A model generated the notes under the pieces. That model saw only the letters and a list, made by a program, of their open reading frames with translations. It did no database searches and was not told where the DNA came from. From positions 1 to 34,966 of IMG/VR virus record IMGVR_UViG_3300036766_002268: a DNA stretch of 34,966 nt; one strand, 5' to 3'. Numbering within the stretch: position 1 is the first letter of the stretch; every line of letters starts with the position of its first letter. Both the position numbers and the translations under genes were made by a program. Source of the DNA: a virus. Below, in pieces: positions 1 through 7,701 of the stretch.

Positions 1-189
1 CTAAATCGATTTTAAATAATTTATAACTTCACCCAACATTTCTTTTTTGCCTTTTAAGAAAAGTTGATGGATCGACATATTATTATACAGCCGTTCTAAT
101 TCCTCAATTACGTCGTTGATATTTCTTAACGCACCAGGGGAACTACTAAAATGATCACTGATATTTTTGCTTAAATCATTGATGGTCAT
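1..189 (-). CDS. Small hypothetical protein, end of leftward early operon
   Basis: A 62-residue acidic, helical protein with no family I recognise. It begins with ATG preceded by GAGGG at five bases, a good ribosome site, and its TAG stop forms the first three bases of the window, so nothing of what follows it is visible. It lies 6 bases downstream of the GemA stop and is most likely cotranscribed with it as the last visible gene of the leftward early operon. Residues about 20-58 look like one amphipathic helical region. Its reality rests on the ribosome site and tight packing only; the function is unknown. Confidence 0.55.
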   Translation of the reverse strand: MTINDLSKNISDHFSSSPGALRNINDVIEELERLYNNMSIHQLFLKGKKEMLGEVINYLKSI

Positions 190-195
190 ATTCCC

Positions 196-645
196 TCACA
201 ATTTATTCGATCTTTGAAATATAGCCTTCAACGCCTCGATCATGGAGGCGGCCTGAAATCTACTTATTGTATTAAAAGCTTTGCCGTAGTTTCTCTGACA
301 AAATCTATCGGGAAGTATGGGAATTTCCCGGCCTTCGTTGCAATACTCTATCAGATCATTTATGTATTCTTTTTGCGCAGGGGTGATGATCGTCAGAACT
401 CCCGATTTTTTAGAAATTCTTTCTATTGCCGCCGGGGCTGCCGGTGTCATCTTGCGGTGCAGTGTATCGATCAGACGCCAGGCTTGGCCATACTTGATTT
501 TGCTCAGGCTAATTTCACCGTTTTCTTTTTTCGGAGCATCTGGCGCAATGGACTCGACGATCACATAAAGATCATCGCGTGAGAGACCGGCTTTGTGCGA
601 CATTGCCCAGATTTTTTTGATTTGCTTGTCGTTGATTTTATCCAT
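196..645 (-). CDS. gemA: GemA / Mu gp16 family protein (DUF1018)
   Basis: A 149-residue protein of the Mu gp16/GemA family. In Mu this early gene modulates host gene expression and DNA topology; its biochemical role is still poorly defined. The N-terminal IKKIWAMSHKAGLSRDDLY segment and the C-terminal basic/hydrophobic region with ITPAQKEYINDLIEY match the family pattern. I chose ATG at 645 because it overlaps the stop of the upstream zinc-ribbon gene (the two share ATGGATAA), giving translational coupling. An ATG nine bases upstream (654) is equally possible, whereas a longer start at 711 would run through most of the upstream small gene. It sits within the MuA-MuB-Gam early operon, as in Mu relatives. 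Confidence 0.85.
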   Translation of the reverse strand: MDKINDKQIKKIWAMSHKAGLSRDDLYVIVESIAPDAPKKENGEISLSKIKYGQAWRLIDTLHRKMTPAAPAAIERISKKSGVLTIITPAQKEYINDLIEYCNEGREIPILPDRFCQRNYGKAFNTISRFQAASMIEALKAIFQRSNKL

Positions 646-796
646 CTTCGTCATCTCGGTTAGAAATATTATCTGATTCGCAAAAAGGGCAAAAGTCATA
701 CGTAATACCATCTTTCTCGACTTCTTTCAAGTCGGTCATTTGAAAACCTTCGCCACAATCATTACACATCATTTCGTATTCAGAATTTTCACTCAT
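638..796 (-). CDS. Small zinc-ribbon protein
   Basis: A 52-residue reading frame that a length cut-off easily misses. It starts ATG AGT GAA behind GAGG at five bases and ends on a TAA that overlaps the GemA start codon. It has two CxxC knuckles, CNDC (residues 11-14) and CPFC (36-39), spaced as in a compact zinc ribbon, followed by an acidic tail. Such mini ribbons are common in phage early operons, where they may bind nucleic acid or a host protein. The role here is unknown. Good ribosome site, cysteine pattern and overlap on the downstream side make the gene convincing. Confidence 0.72.
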   Translation of the reverse strand: MSENSEYEMMCNDCGEGFQMTDLKEVEKDGITYDFCPFCESDNISNRDDEDG

Positions 797-803
797 ACTT
801 ACC

Positions 804-992
804 TCACTTCGTATTTACCGTATCAAACTCGGCCTTGTAGTGTGCCTGGAAAAAGTTTGTGAAATCACGGCTTACCGCGATGGCGGTTTTTTTCCAGGAC
901 TCGAAAAGTTCGTTTCGCGTTTCTGGTTCAAGTTTATCGTAGACTTCTCGTTTTTGCTTCTCTGTTAGTTTTAGAAAATCGCCGTATTTCAT
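804..992 (-). CDS. Small hypothetical early protein
   Basis: A 62-residue charged helical protein, starting MKYGDFLKLTEKQKREVYDK. The ATG follows GAGGG by six bases, and this GAGGG also covers the last codons of the upstream zinc-ribbon gene, so the two are coupled. No cysteines, no membrane segment and no recognised domain. The composition (many K/E, aromatic residues near the C-terminus) is normal for a real small phage protein. The function is unknown. Confidence 0.6.
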   Translation of the reverse strand: MKYGDFLKLTEKQKREVYDKLEPETRNELFESWKKTAIAVSRDFTNFFQAHYKAEFDTVNTK

Positions 993-995
993 AAA

Positions 996-1196
996 TTACC
1001 CTCTGTATACATTTGCGGCTGCCTCGGATTTGAAACAGCACGAAATGAAATTTTTTTTACCACATTTCGGGCACTCATCCTTACCGCATTCATGCCCGTC
1101 TGGGTCAGGAGGTAATTCTGTTTCAAGGCCGATCCAGCCGCAATAGGCGCATCGCGCCCAATGACCAGTATGATCATGTCGTTTTCGCTTACTCAT
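996..1196 (-). CDS. Small zinc-ribbon protein
   Basis: A 66-residue cysteine- and histidine-rich protein starting MSKRKRHDHTGHWARC. Cysteine pairs CAYC, CGKDEC, CPKC and a CC near the end would make one or two zinc ribbons. The frame is open further upstream, but the ATG at 1196 follows CAGG at five bases and lies just after the stop of the upstream coiled-coil gene (ending 1198), so this start is preferred. The basic N-terminus with zinc knuckles suggests nucleic-acid binding, which is inference only. It is the second zinc-ribbon gene in this operon segment. Confidence 0.72.
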   Translation of the reverse strand: MSKRKRHDHTGHWARCAYCGWIGLETELPPDPDGHECGKDECPKCGKKNFISCCFKSEAAANVYRG

Positions 1197-1197
1197 A

Positions 1198-1578
1198 TTA
1201 ACCTGCCAGTAGCGCCTCAGCCTGCGCCGTATCGGAATCGTGTTCAACTTCGTTTATCAGCGCTACGGATATTTTGTGATCCTTTAACGCTGACTTAATT
1301 TTTTCAGAGCATCTTGTTACAATTTCATGCTTTGAACTAATGAACGAAAGGACTCTTTCTTCTTCTCGAATCAGGTTATTCAATTTTTCCTGTAAACGAT
1401 CTATACGTTTTGCTTTAGCCTTAAAACCCTTGTTTAACAACTCGATTTCTCTGCTATGAGTTTTATTCAATTCATTACCAAGAATCGTATACTTCAGAAG
1501 ATACAATCTTTCGGCCTTGCGACGTTCCTTGTCCCTTACTTTCTGTATAAATTTTCGTCTTGTTTTAAAACATGCCAT
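1198..1578 (-). CDS. Basic coiled-coil protein, hypothetical
   Basis: A 126-residue, strongly basic N-terminal region (ACFKTRRKFIQKVRDKERRKAER) followed by a long predicted coiled coil (about residues 25-95) and an acidic end. The frame is open upstream, but the ATG at 1578 lies one base after the stop of the upstream gene, with GGCGG as ribosome site, so the shorter start is preferred. I do not recognise a family. Position between Gam and GemA suggests an early DNA-metabolism accessory protein, as inference. Confidence 0.62.
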   Translation of the reverse strand: MACFKTRRKFIQKVRDKERRKAERLYLLKYTILGNELNKTHSREIELLNKGFKAKAKRIDRLQEKLNNLIREEERVLSFISSKHEIVTRCSEKIKSALKDHKISVALINEVEHDSDTAQAEALLAG

Positions 1579-1579
1579 A

Positions 1580-1807
1580 TTAACCGCCTTTTTTGCCTGA
1601 ATGAAAATGATCGGAGAATGCATCCGACCAGACCTTGTCTGCATTTGCATGTCCGATCATTCTTTCTAAACGGGAATGAATTGTATTCATAGCGTTCATC
1701 AGGTTTATACACAGAGTCACATCGCCCATTTGAGCCGCCGCCGCAAAAGCGGCAGCATTATTGTGAAGCATTGTCTCCAGTTGTTCTATCGCCGTACCAA
1801 CGTTCAT
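1580..1807 (-). CDS. Small helical protein, hypothetical
   Basis: A 75-residue protein starting MNVGTAIEQLETMLHNN, with an alanine-rich helix and a second helix LINAMNTIHSRLERMIGHANADKVW (given here only as a description of the region around residues 35-58). The open frame extends upstream into the end of the Gam gene in another frame, but ATG 1807 has AGG at five bases and lies ten bases after the Gam stop. The lysine-glycine C-terminus ends on a TAA that is part of the ribosome site of the next gene. No known family; function unknown. Confidence 0.55.
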   Translation of the reverse strand: MNVGTAIEQLETMLHNNAAAFAAAAQMGDVTLCINLMNAMNTIHSRLERMIGHANADKVWSDAFSDHFHSGKKGG

Positions 1808-1817
1808 AACAACCTGC

Positions 1818-2399
1818 TTATGCAGCCTTTTCGACTTCGATTTCAATCTCGGTTTCAACGCCTGCCGGTTTAATGTAAAAACCTTCTGCATCATCCCTGA
1901 TTTTTACATCGATAAGGGTTTTTGCTTTTTCCTGATTTTCTTTTTTAAGAATATTGTTTTTATCGAGTTCGATTTTAACTGAAAGAAAAATCTTGGCCAG
2001 TTTTATAACGAAATTTCGATATGGAGTAAGCAGATTATTCTTTTCCAGAATTTCTTCCAGGGCTTTTTGGGTCATTTTGGTGATGACAGCATCTTTGAGC
2101 TTTCGATAGCTGATTTCGCCTGTCAGAAATTTTCTGGTTTTTGAGTCTTTCTCAAACAGAACATCTTTGTTAGCGTCACAGAAAGATTTTATTCCATGAG
2201 AGACCGCTTGCAGGTCGCTTTTCAGGGGCTCCAAATCCAGAGCCAGTTTATCGGTAATTTTCTTGATTTCTTCGTTGGCCGTATTATTTAGAGTGGAAAT
2301 GTCGCCCTGAATAGCGCCGACTTCGCCAATGGCCGCCTCCAATTCCGGGATTGAACCGATTCTCTTTTCTACAATTGTGTTCTTTGCTTTTTTGCTCAT
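1818..2399 (-). CDS. gam: Mu Gam-like host-nuclease inhibitor
   Basis: A 193-residue protein of the Mu Gam family, which binds free double-stranded DNA ends and protects phage DNA from host exonucleases such as RecBCD; it is the phage relative of bacterial Ku. Sequence signs: an N-terminal coiled coil (residues about 25-75), the FLTGEISYRK segment at 91-100, and the family's C-terminal GFYIKP motif at 173-178. The length matches the family. ATG follows AAAGGAG at seven bases. The start overlaps the stop of the upstream basic protein by ATGA. Confidence 0.88.
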   Translation of the reverse strand: MSKKAKNTIVEKRIGSIPELEAAIGEVGAIQGDISTLNNTANEEIKKITDKLALDLEPLKSDLQAVSHGIKSFCDANKDVLFEKDSKTRKFLTGEISYRKLKDAVITKMTQKALEEILEKNNLLTPYRNFVIKLAKIFLSVKIELDKNNILKKENQEKAKTLIDVKIRDDAEGFYIKPAGVETEIEIEVEKAA

Positions 2400-2668
2400 T
2401 TGTTTTCTCCTTTGATTTTTTTACGCGGCGCGCTTTTACGGGAAAGCGACGGTACAACCGAGCCGCCCTTTGCAGGTTTTTTAAACTCACTTTTTTCTTT
2501 AACCAACGGTTGGCGCGGATCGGTCTTGATCTTTTCGTAAATTGCCACCCCTTTTCGTTGTGTGACTTTTAATCGCCTGCCGTGCCTGGGCGTATCATCC
2601 ATCTTAGTTTCCCATTTTCTTTTTTTATCTTTTTTAAACCAGTTGAAGATCCTGTATAGAATTGTCAT
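2396..2668 (-). CDS. Small basic protein with MTILYRIF start
   Basis: A 90-residue very basic protein (many K/R), lacking cysteines, between MuB and Gam. ATG follows AAAGGAG at six bases; its TGA overlaps the Gam start (ATGA). The N-terminus MTILYRIFNWFKK resembles that of another tiny protein in the same operon (6647-6787, MTILFRIFKRF), so the two may share a short targeting or binding helix. Charge and context suggest nucleic-acid binding, but no family is recognised. Function unknown. Confidence 0.65.
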   Translation of the reverse strand: MTILYRIFNWFKKDKKRKWETKMDDTPRHGRRLKVTQRKGVAIYEKIKTDPRQPLVKEKSEFKKPAKGGSVVPSLSRKSAPRKKIKGENK

Positions 2669-2683
2669 ATTTACTCCTTTAAA

Positions 2684-3649
2684 TTAAATTGCCTGTTTAT
2701 ACTGCATGTGTTTTTCGATCACGTTCAATGTTGCCTGGTTGATTTGCTGAGAAAGCGCGGAATCAGGATCGAGTTTACCGTACCTGTTTTTACTGATCGA
2801 AGATTTGCTGACAGTTTTACCCGTCATGTTTTGGTATTCACTGGAAATCGCGTCATCTTTGATTCCTCTGGATTTTGCCAGCCTCATGGCGCCATTGCTT
2901 TGAGCCCGGTTCATGATATCCTCAGTAACCACGCCCGCGAAATTGTCGCACGCGCTGACGAGTTTACAGGCAAATTCTACGGCCAACGGAATTTTGTTTC
3001 GACCGATTAGTCGCGATATAAATTCCTGTCTGGTTGAAATTTTCTCAAACCTGACGCCAAACCGGACATTGGAGATTTCAATCATTTCGTCATCGGTCAA
3101 CATGCCGATTTCAGAAATGGTCACGCGAAAACCAATCTCTATGCTCTCTAAAATTCTCGTCCATTTTTCGACGGGTTTACCTATTAGAATGATTGTGAAC
3201 AAATGATCGCGACCCGGAAGATTGATCTCGTGAATTTTTTTGAGGTCACGGTGAGTCTGCAAACTCAAGTCTTGGGCTTCATCCACAATAAAAATGACCT
3301 TCATTTTTTTATTGTGTGCGCGAATTAGAACCAACCGAAGGGTCTCATAGCGGGCTTCAACTCCGACAGGAATATGAGCATCCGGCTCTATGGCCATAAT
3401 CAGTTGTTGAATATAAAAACTAATTCGACTATTGCAGTCTTTCGTTGTGAAACCCATCATCTCGCAGATCTTGTACTTGTCCCGCGAAAGATTCCAGTAT
3501 CCAGTCAGGTAGTTGTGCAGTGTCGTTTTACCCGAACCGATATCTGCGGGGATGGCCAGTATTCCGCTTTCGCGGATCGCCGTACCCACTTTCTTTTTAA
3601 CTTCATCCAGAGCCTTTGTTCTTACTATGGGAAATTCTGTTGTATTCAT
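2684..3649 (-). CDS. muB: MuB-like AAA+ ATPase, transposition target selector
   Basis: A 321-residue AAA+ ATPase next to the transposase, corresponding to Mu B, which forms ATP-dependent filaments on target DNA and activates MuA strand transfer. Walker A is PADIGSGKTT (residues 34-43), with alanine where the classical first glycine would be. Walker B is VIFIVDEAQ (118-126), and the DEAQ form is typical of MuB/TniB/ExeA-like ATPases. The C-terminal part (about 250-321) would be the DNA-binding helical domain. The start ATG has GGAG at six bases. It lies 12 bases downstream of MuA, in the same order A-B as Mu. Confidence 0.9.
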   Translation of the reverse strand: MNTTEFPIVRTKALDEVKKKVGTAIRESGILAIPADIGSGKTTLHNYLTGYWNLSRDKYKICEMMGFTTKDCNSRISFYIQQLIMAIEPDAHIPVGVEARYETLRLVLIRAHNKKMKVIFIVDEAQDLSLQTHRDLKKIHEINLPGRDHLFTIILIGKPVEKWTRILESIEIGFRVTISEIGMLTDDEMIEISNVRFGVRFEKISTRQEFISRLIGRNKIPLAVEFACKLVSACDNFAGVVTEDIMNRAQSNGAMRLAKSRGIKDDAISSEYQNMTGKTVSKSSISKNRYGKLDPDSALSQQINQATLNVIEKHMQYKQAI

Positions 3650-3660
3650 TGTCTCTCCTT

Positions 3661-5400
3661 TTATCCTATTTTTTGAATTTTATTTAATTGAATCGTGTTG
3701 TAAAAAATTGTGGCAAGCTCTCCGGGAATGTAACCCAGGGATTTGAGCGCCCTGGTAAATTCTGTCTGCATTGTCTTTGTCAAATCGTCTGACAAAATCA
3801 GGTCGCTGGTTGTCAGCTCGTTTGTCACCCATGCGGTTGTTTCTTCGATGGTATTAAACGTATCCGGCGTGATCGGCGAATGAGTTTTTACCGCCTCTGA
3901 TTTTGGCGGCATGTGGCGGATGTTGGTTTCAATCGCCGGAGGCAGACCGTCTTCAAACGTTGACGTCTGTAGAAGGGAATGCGCGATAATGCGAACTTCA
4001 TCAAACATTTTTGCGCCTTCGGTTTTAGCAAAAGATTTATAGTCGTCAAAACTGTGCGCGGTCTGTGGCGCCATTTCAAAACGTCTACCATAGCGATCTA
4101 CGGCGATCAGTCGATCGTCAATAGCAAGCGCCTTGGAACCCGGTAATGCAGGTTGTCTGAAAATTTTAATTTTCTCGCCATTGATATTTTCATTGGTAAA
4201 ATATCTTGTGTTTTGAATAGATACGCAGCCCCATTCGTCAACCACGCGCTCAAGGCGCATCACGGCAGCGTCTTTTATGTTTTGTAATTCAATCTTGCGA
4301 ATGGGATTATTTTTACAACCTTCAAGATACGTTTCGTACTTGCCATGTTTTACATTCAGATAATTACCCCAACTCATCATATGAAAATTCAAATCGTCAA
4401 TGGTATGAATGTGAAGTTTCCTGATTAATCTGTCTGGCCCGCGTTTGCCGGCTCCAATACGAGCTTCGACGCTGCCTTTTGCGCGGGGATTGCCCGGCAT
4501 ATGTTGTTGGGGCTGGATTCCCAGATTCCAGAGAAAGTGTGTCATAAAATCTGACGTCATAGCCGCGCCCTTATCTCCATACAAAATCCCTTGGCCGCCT
4601 TCGACGGGGCAACCTTCATACGGATGCGGTTTGCCCCTTAGAAAAGGAAGGTCTTTCTTTGGTAAAAAGCAAAATTTTAAAAAGGTGAACAAGTCTCTGC
4701 TATTTTCGCCGCCATAGATGGAAGTCTCTTTGGTTGGCGTCGGCGCAAAGGCCATGACAAAATATGCCGCGCTGTATTTTTCTACAAAATAGTATACCCA
4801 GATTTTCTTTGCCTTTTTTTGGTGCAGTAAATCATCGAGATGCTGGTCATTTTTAGGCGCGTCAATTTGGATCAGCGTTCGATTGTCTTCGAGACTAAGC
4901 GCGTAATGTTCGAGTACCGTTGCGTCAACCAATGCCAACTGATTTGAATAATCTGACTTAATGGCTACTGCAGCCTGTGGTCTGTTCAGACTTTTTTTAT
5001 TTAACCCATGCTTTTCAAACCAACGATCCGCCTGAGAGCGGCTATAGGTTCGTCCCTGGAAAAGCTTACGGAAATGCGCCTGCCCAAGAACCAACTCTGT
5101 AGACACAACGCCCAGTTTTTCGCCTTTGGGATATTTTAAACCGGCAAGCAGCATCATGTCTTGACGTATGATTTTGCGTTCTTCTGCAGATTTTCTGGGG
5201 GTAAATTTTTTCTTGCCCGATGCTAAATCAAAAACAGAACGACCCTCGCGAATCTCGTTAATTTTTACGTGCGCGGTGCCACGGCTGAAACCGAACATCT
5301 CGCACATTTCACGAATGACATCGCCGCGCTGTATTTTACCAATAGCATTTTCATGCTGCCGGAAAAATTGCGCAAGTATCGAAGGGTCGTAATGTTTCAT
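3661..5400 (-). CDS. muA: Mu-like DDE transposase A
   Basis: A 579-residue Mu A-type transposase, which pairs the phage ends and joins them to target DNA. Residues 1-60 hold a helix-turn-helix-like segment. The catalytic core carries D159 (in LALVDAT), D276 (in LYGDKGAA) and E312 (in AKGSVEAR), with 35 residues between the second D and the E, as in the D,D-35-E core. The beta-barrel Mu-transposase C-terminal domain follows (about 390-455) and then a helical tail where MuB would act. It is shorter than Mu A (663 residues), mostly in the N-terminus where Mu has its enhancer-binding domain. ATG follows AAAGG at eight bases. Confidence 0.95.
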   Translation of the reverse strand: MKHYDPSILAQFFRQHENAIGKIQRGDVIREMCEMFGFSRGTAHVKINEIREGRSVFDLASGKKKFTPRKSAEERKIIRQDMMLLAGLKYPKGEKLGVVSTELVLGQAHFRKLFQGRTYSRSQADRWFEKHGLNKKSLNRPQAAVAIKSDYSNQLALVDATVLEHYALSLEDNRTLIQIDAPKNDQHLDDLLHQKKAKKIWVYYFVEKYSAAYFVMAFAPTPTKETSIYGGENSRDLFTFLKFCFLPKKDLPFLRGKPHPYEGCPVEGGQGILYGDKGAAMTSDFMTHFLWNLGIQPQQHMPGNPRAKGSVEARIGAGKRGPDRLIRKLHIHTIDDLNFHMMSWGNYLNVKHGKYETYLEGCKNNPIRKIELQNIKDAAVMRLERVVDEWGCVSIQNTRYFTNENINGEKIKIFRQPALPGSKALAIDDRLIAVDRYGRRFEMAPQTAHSFDDYKSFAKTEGAKMFDEVRIIAHSLLQTSTFEDGLPPAIETNIRHMPPKSEAVKTHSPITPDTFNTIEETTAWVTNELTTSDLILSDDLTKTMQTEFTRALKSLGYIPGELATIFYNTIQLNKIQKIG

Positions 5401-5430
5401 AGTCAGCCTTTAAGAATCATCGTTCAGACT

Positions 5431-6387
5431 TTACGCGGGAACGTCTGATTCTTCATCCTCTGATTGAGAATATCCGCGCTTTTTAGTCAGCGGAAATAAC
5501 ACATCGGCGTAGGCTGAATGCAGAGAGTTGATCCAGTCTTGCAATATATCTATCAGCCGGTTAATTGAGTTGCCGATTTCTGCATCGCGAAGTTCGTCAA
5601 TTTCAGCCGCATCAACAATCTTGGTAAGGTGTTTGCCAAGAAACATACCCGTCTCTGTAATACCGGTTAATAAATCCTGTTTGCTTTTGATTTGTCTGAG
5701 CCTCTCCGGATCGATACCGCGCTCGGTCGCCATTACATCGACCATGTCTTTTAATTTTTGAATTTCGAGTTCATAGTGATTCTTTAAACCGTCAAAATTT
5801 TCCCGGTTATCATTAATTGTCTTCGTGAGGCTTTTGACCTCATCGTTTGAAGTTTTTGCTTTTGTTCGCAGCGCTTTTAGTTTCTCGTTTAGCTCTGCGG
5901 CTTTGCTGTTTAGAACCTGATCGGCGACGTCTGAATTCTCACTGTTTACCTGATCGACAAAGTCGGTGTCACGGGCAAGTTCCAGGGCGGTAGCAAACGG
6001 CAGTTCCATTATTTTGCCAAAGGCAGGCGACTGCCCAAGTTTCTCGGCTAGCCGTGTAAAATCGTATGCCTTGCTACGAGATATTTGCAGATTGTTTTTC
6101 GCGTAATCTGTAAAAGATTCAGAGCAAAACAGGTACAACTTTTTGTTTTTAATTTTTAGCAATCCTCTGGCGAATTGTATTTTGCCAAGTGCCGCATTTA
6201 AAGCCCCTGCCTTCATGTCTTGCTGGGCTGTTATAAACTCATTGTAATCGTCCTGACTCAATTGAACGGTTTCGCCGGTTTCATCGTCGATCACCTCGCT
6301 GCCTATTCTCGATTTTGCAAGTTCCAGAGCTTTGTCGTTTTCATTTTCATTCGGCGCTATCGTGGCCGGTAAATTATTTTCACTCAT
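5431..6387 (-). CDS. DNA-binding coiled-coil protein, upstream of transposase
   Basis: A 318-residue acidic protein. Residues about 60-120 contain KIQFARGLLKIKNKKLYLFC and a segment NNLQISRSKAYDFTRLAEK that reads as a helix-turn-helix like those of DUF3102-type phage proteins. Residues about 155-225 form a long coiled coil, and the C-terminus is acidic (SEDEESDVPA). The start has GAAGGAG at seven bases and overlaps the upstream stop (ATGA). It is the first large gene before MuA. It may bind phage DNA as a dimer and could help the transposition complex or act as a regulator; that is inference. Confidence 0.7.
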   Translation of the reverse strand: MSENNLPATIAPNENENDKALELAKSRIGSEVIDDETGETVQLSQDDYNEFITAQQDMKAGALNAALGKIQFARGLLKIKNKKLYLFCSESFTDYAKNNLQISRSKAYDFTRLAEKLGQSPAFGKIMELPFATALELARDTDFVDQVNSENSDVADQVLNSKAAELNEKLKALRTKAKTSNDEVKSLTKTINDNRENFDGLKNHYELEIQKLKDMVDVMATERGIDPERLRQIKSKQDLLTGITETGMFLGKHLTKIVDAAEIDELRDAEIGNSINRLIDILQDWINSLHSAYADVLFPLTKKRGYSQSEDEESDVPA

Positions 6388-6650
6388 TGTAATTCTCCTT
6401 CAGTTAAGTTTTTTTTCATTTGATTTTTTTCGGTTTGCAGCTTCGCTACAATGCCGGGGTTTAAAAAATACATTTTGTGTTGTTTGATTAACAGCTCATA
6501 GCGAGTGAGTTCATTCAATGCCCGATAAACCGCCATCTTTGTAAAACCGGTTATCAAAATAATCTCCGCCGCATGGCGACGCATGGCCGGTTCTTTCAGA
6601 AATAATTTTAAAAGTCGAAGCGGCATATTTTCGCGTTTTGCTTGAGTCAC
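6384..6650 (-). CDS. Winged-helix DNA-binding protein
   Basis: An 88-residue protein whose residues 15-65 (RLLKLFLKEP to MYFLNPGIVA) read as a winged helix: helix, HAAEIILITGF turn, recognition helix TKMAVYRALNEL, then a beta wing. The start is GTG at 6650, supported by AAGGA at eight bases and by overlap with the stop of the tiny upstream gene; an ATG eight codons in (6626) has no ribosome site. Probably a transcriptional or replication regulator in the early operon. Moderately sure of the fold, unsure of the role. Confidence 0.72.
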   Translation of the reverse strand: MTQAKRENMPLRLLKLFLKEPAMRRHAAEIILITGFTKMAVYRALNELTRYELLIKQHKMYFLNPGIVAKLQTEKNQMKKNLTEGELQ

Positions 6651-6787
6651 CGTTTAATCCTTTTTGACTTACGAGAAACAAAAGGCGAACACTGTTCTTT
6701 CCAGTTTTTACGAATTTCTTTTTCAACTTTTTTTCTTGAAAAGGTTGAAAAGCCAAATCGTTTAAATATTCTGAATAAGATTGTCAT
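6647..6787 (-). CDS. Tiny basic protein with MTILFRIF start
   Basis: A 46-residue reading frame too short for most gene callers. ATG at 6787 has AAGGAG at nine bases, and its TGA overlaps the GTG start of the winged-helix gene. The product is very basic (FSRKKVEKEIRKNWKEQ) after a hydrophobic MTILFRIFKRFGF start. That start resembles MTILYRIFNWFKK of the gene at 2396-2668, suggesting a duplicated N-terminal element. Function unknown. It would be the first gene of this part of the leftward operon. Confidence 0.6.
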   Translation of the reverse strand: MTILFRIFKRFGFSTFSRKKVEKEIRKNWKEQCSPFVSRKSKRIKR

Positions 6788-6840
6788 AAAATTAAACTCC
6801 TTCGATCCTTTTTAAAACAGGAATAACCGATAATAATAAT

Positions 6841-7245
6841 ATGGAAGAACCGATTAGATATGGCTGGTTACCTTTAAATATCTTTGATGAAGTAATTTCA
6901 GAAATACGAAATGACTTAATTAAGTTAACTGGTATAATTCCCGAGTTTTCTGAGGTCTTTGTAGAATTATCCGAAGAAAGAAGATACAATGCGTCTTTAA
7001 TTCTAACGGCCTTATTCAAGCATGACGAAACACTCATCGAAACTTTCTCCTCTGGCGCAATTTCTCAAGAGGAAATTCTGGACTCAGGTGTAGTAATTTG
7101 CGGACTTCAGCTTCTGTCAAAGAAACTTCGTGCGAATGGAAGGAAGCTGATAACTTCTCCAAAAAGTCCTTTCGATTTGATTTTTCTTGCTGACCCCAAA
7201 TTCTATTATCTCGAAGTCCTTGAAGAAATGGAGCCAACCGAATAA
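6841..7245 (+). CDS. Hypothetical protein, opposed to early operon
   Basis: A 134-residue acidic protein on the strand opposite the early operon. Its composition (LSEERRYNASLILTALFKHD, then EEILDSGVVICGLQLLSKK) is that of a normal globular helical protein, better than either antisense frame. The ribosome site is weak: AGGA lies about 20 bases before the ATG, so the start is uncertain. It ends 25 bases before the convergent stop of the HTH gene. I recognise no family. Opposite orientation and isolation suggest an independently expressed accessory (moron) gene, perhaps for lysogens. Confidence 0.5.
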   Translation: MEEPIRYGWLPLNIFDEVISEIRNDLIKLTGIIPEFSEVFVELSEERRYNASLILTALFKHDETLIETFSSGAISQEEILDSGVVICGLQLLSKKLRANGRKLITSPKSPFDLIFLADPKFYYLEVLEEMEPTE

Positions 7246-7269
7246 ATATTCTTTTAATTTTACACATAC

Positions 7270-7611
7270 TCAATTGTTTTTAAAATCCATTGCCAGTTGT
7301 TTAAGATATTTTATGGGATGAATTTTGCGCAGATTAGCTGCCCTGATCAAAATATTGACGCCGTGCGATTCGAGACGTTTGGCTGCCGCCTCGATAATCT
7401 CTGGATCGGTTGAGAGAAAGAATCCTCGACCCAGATTTACAATGGGCTGACCTTCGGCGACCAACTCGCCGATTGCCTTGCGAATGGTTCGCGTGTCGAC
7501 TTTATGCAATTCAGCCAATTGAGGTTCTGTAAAAGAAGTTTTTTGCAAATAGGCAAAAATGCTTTCTTTTAGTTCGTGGTGTTTACGTTCGCTTTCTCGA
7601 TTACCTTTCAT
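7270..7611 (-). CDS. HTH DNA-binding protein
   Basis: A 113-residue basic protein with a helix-turn-helix at about residues 28-52 (FTEPQLAELHKVDTRTIRKA), followed by a wing-like segment QPIVNLGRGFFLS and a C-terminal helical part with an HGVNILIRAANLR stretch. Similar winged-helix proteins occur in phage early regions. ATG follows AAGGA at six bases. It stands between a terminator-like hairpin upstream and the opposed gene at 6841-7245. A regulator or replication accessory role is likely from the fold only. Confidence 0.7.
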   Translation of the reverse strand: MKGNRESERKHHELKESIFAYLQKTSFTEPQLAELHKVDTRTIRKAIGELVAEGQPIVNLGRGFFLSTDPEIIEAAAKRLESHGVNILIRAANLRKIHPIKYLKQLAMDFKNN

Positions 7612-7659
7612 TTTGATTCCTTTGATTTTAAATTTTTTCTTTTTTTAAAAATATTTTTA

Positions 7660-7668
7660 TGGTATAAA
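7660..7668 (+). promoter_or_regulatory. Extended -10 promoter for the gene at 7738
   Basis: The bases TGG followed by TATAAA form an extended -10 element within a very AT-rich divergent region. There is no clear -35, as is usual for extended -10 promoters. A transcript would start near 7675 and carry a 7-bp stem hairpin almost at its 5' end, then a strong purine-rich ribosome site. Prediction from sequence only. Confidence 0.4.
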
Positions 7669-7675
7669 AATAAGG

Positions 7676-7701
7676 CAAAAATGGAGCCGACGAGCGGCTC
7701 C
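7676..7701 (-). terminator. Hairpin, intrinsic-terminator-like for leftward transcription
   Basis: GGAGCCG (7683-7689) and CGGCTCC (7695-7701) form a perfect 7-bp GC-rich stem with a 5-base loop. Read leftward, the stem is followed by ATTTTTG and a further T-rich stretch, as in a rho-independent terminator. It lies downstream of the three-gene minus-strand set ending at 7835. Read rightward, it would instead be a 5' leader hairpin of the 7738 gene. If it terminates, MuA/MuB expression would need read-through or a second promoter before 7611. Confidence 0.5.

Noticed and set aside
214-582. Plus-strand open frame opposite GemA
   Set aside because: Antisense shadow of a recognised gene; cysteine- and arginine-rich low-quality translation and no ribosome site.
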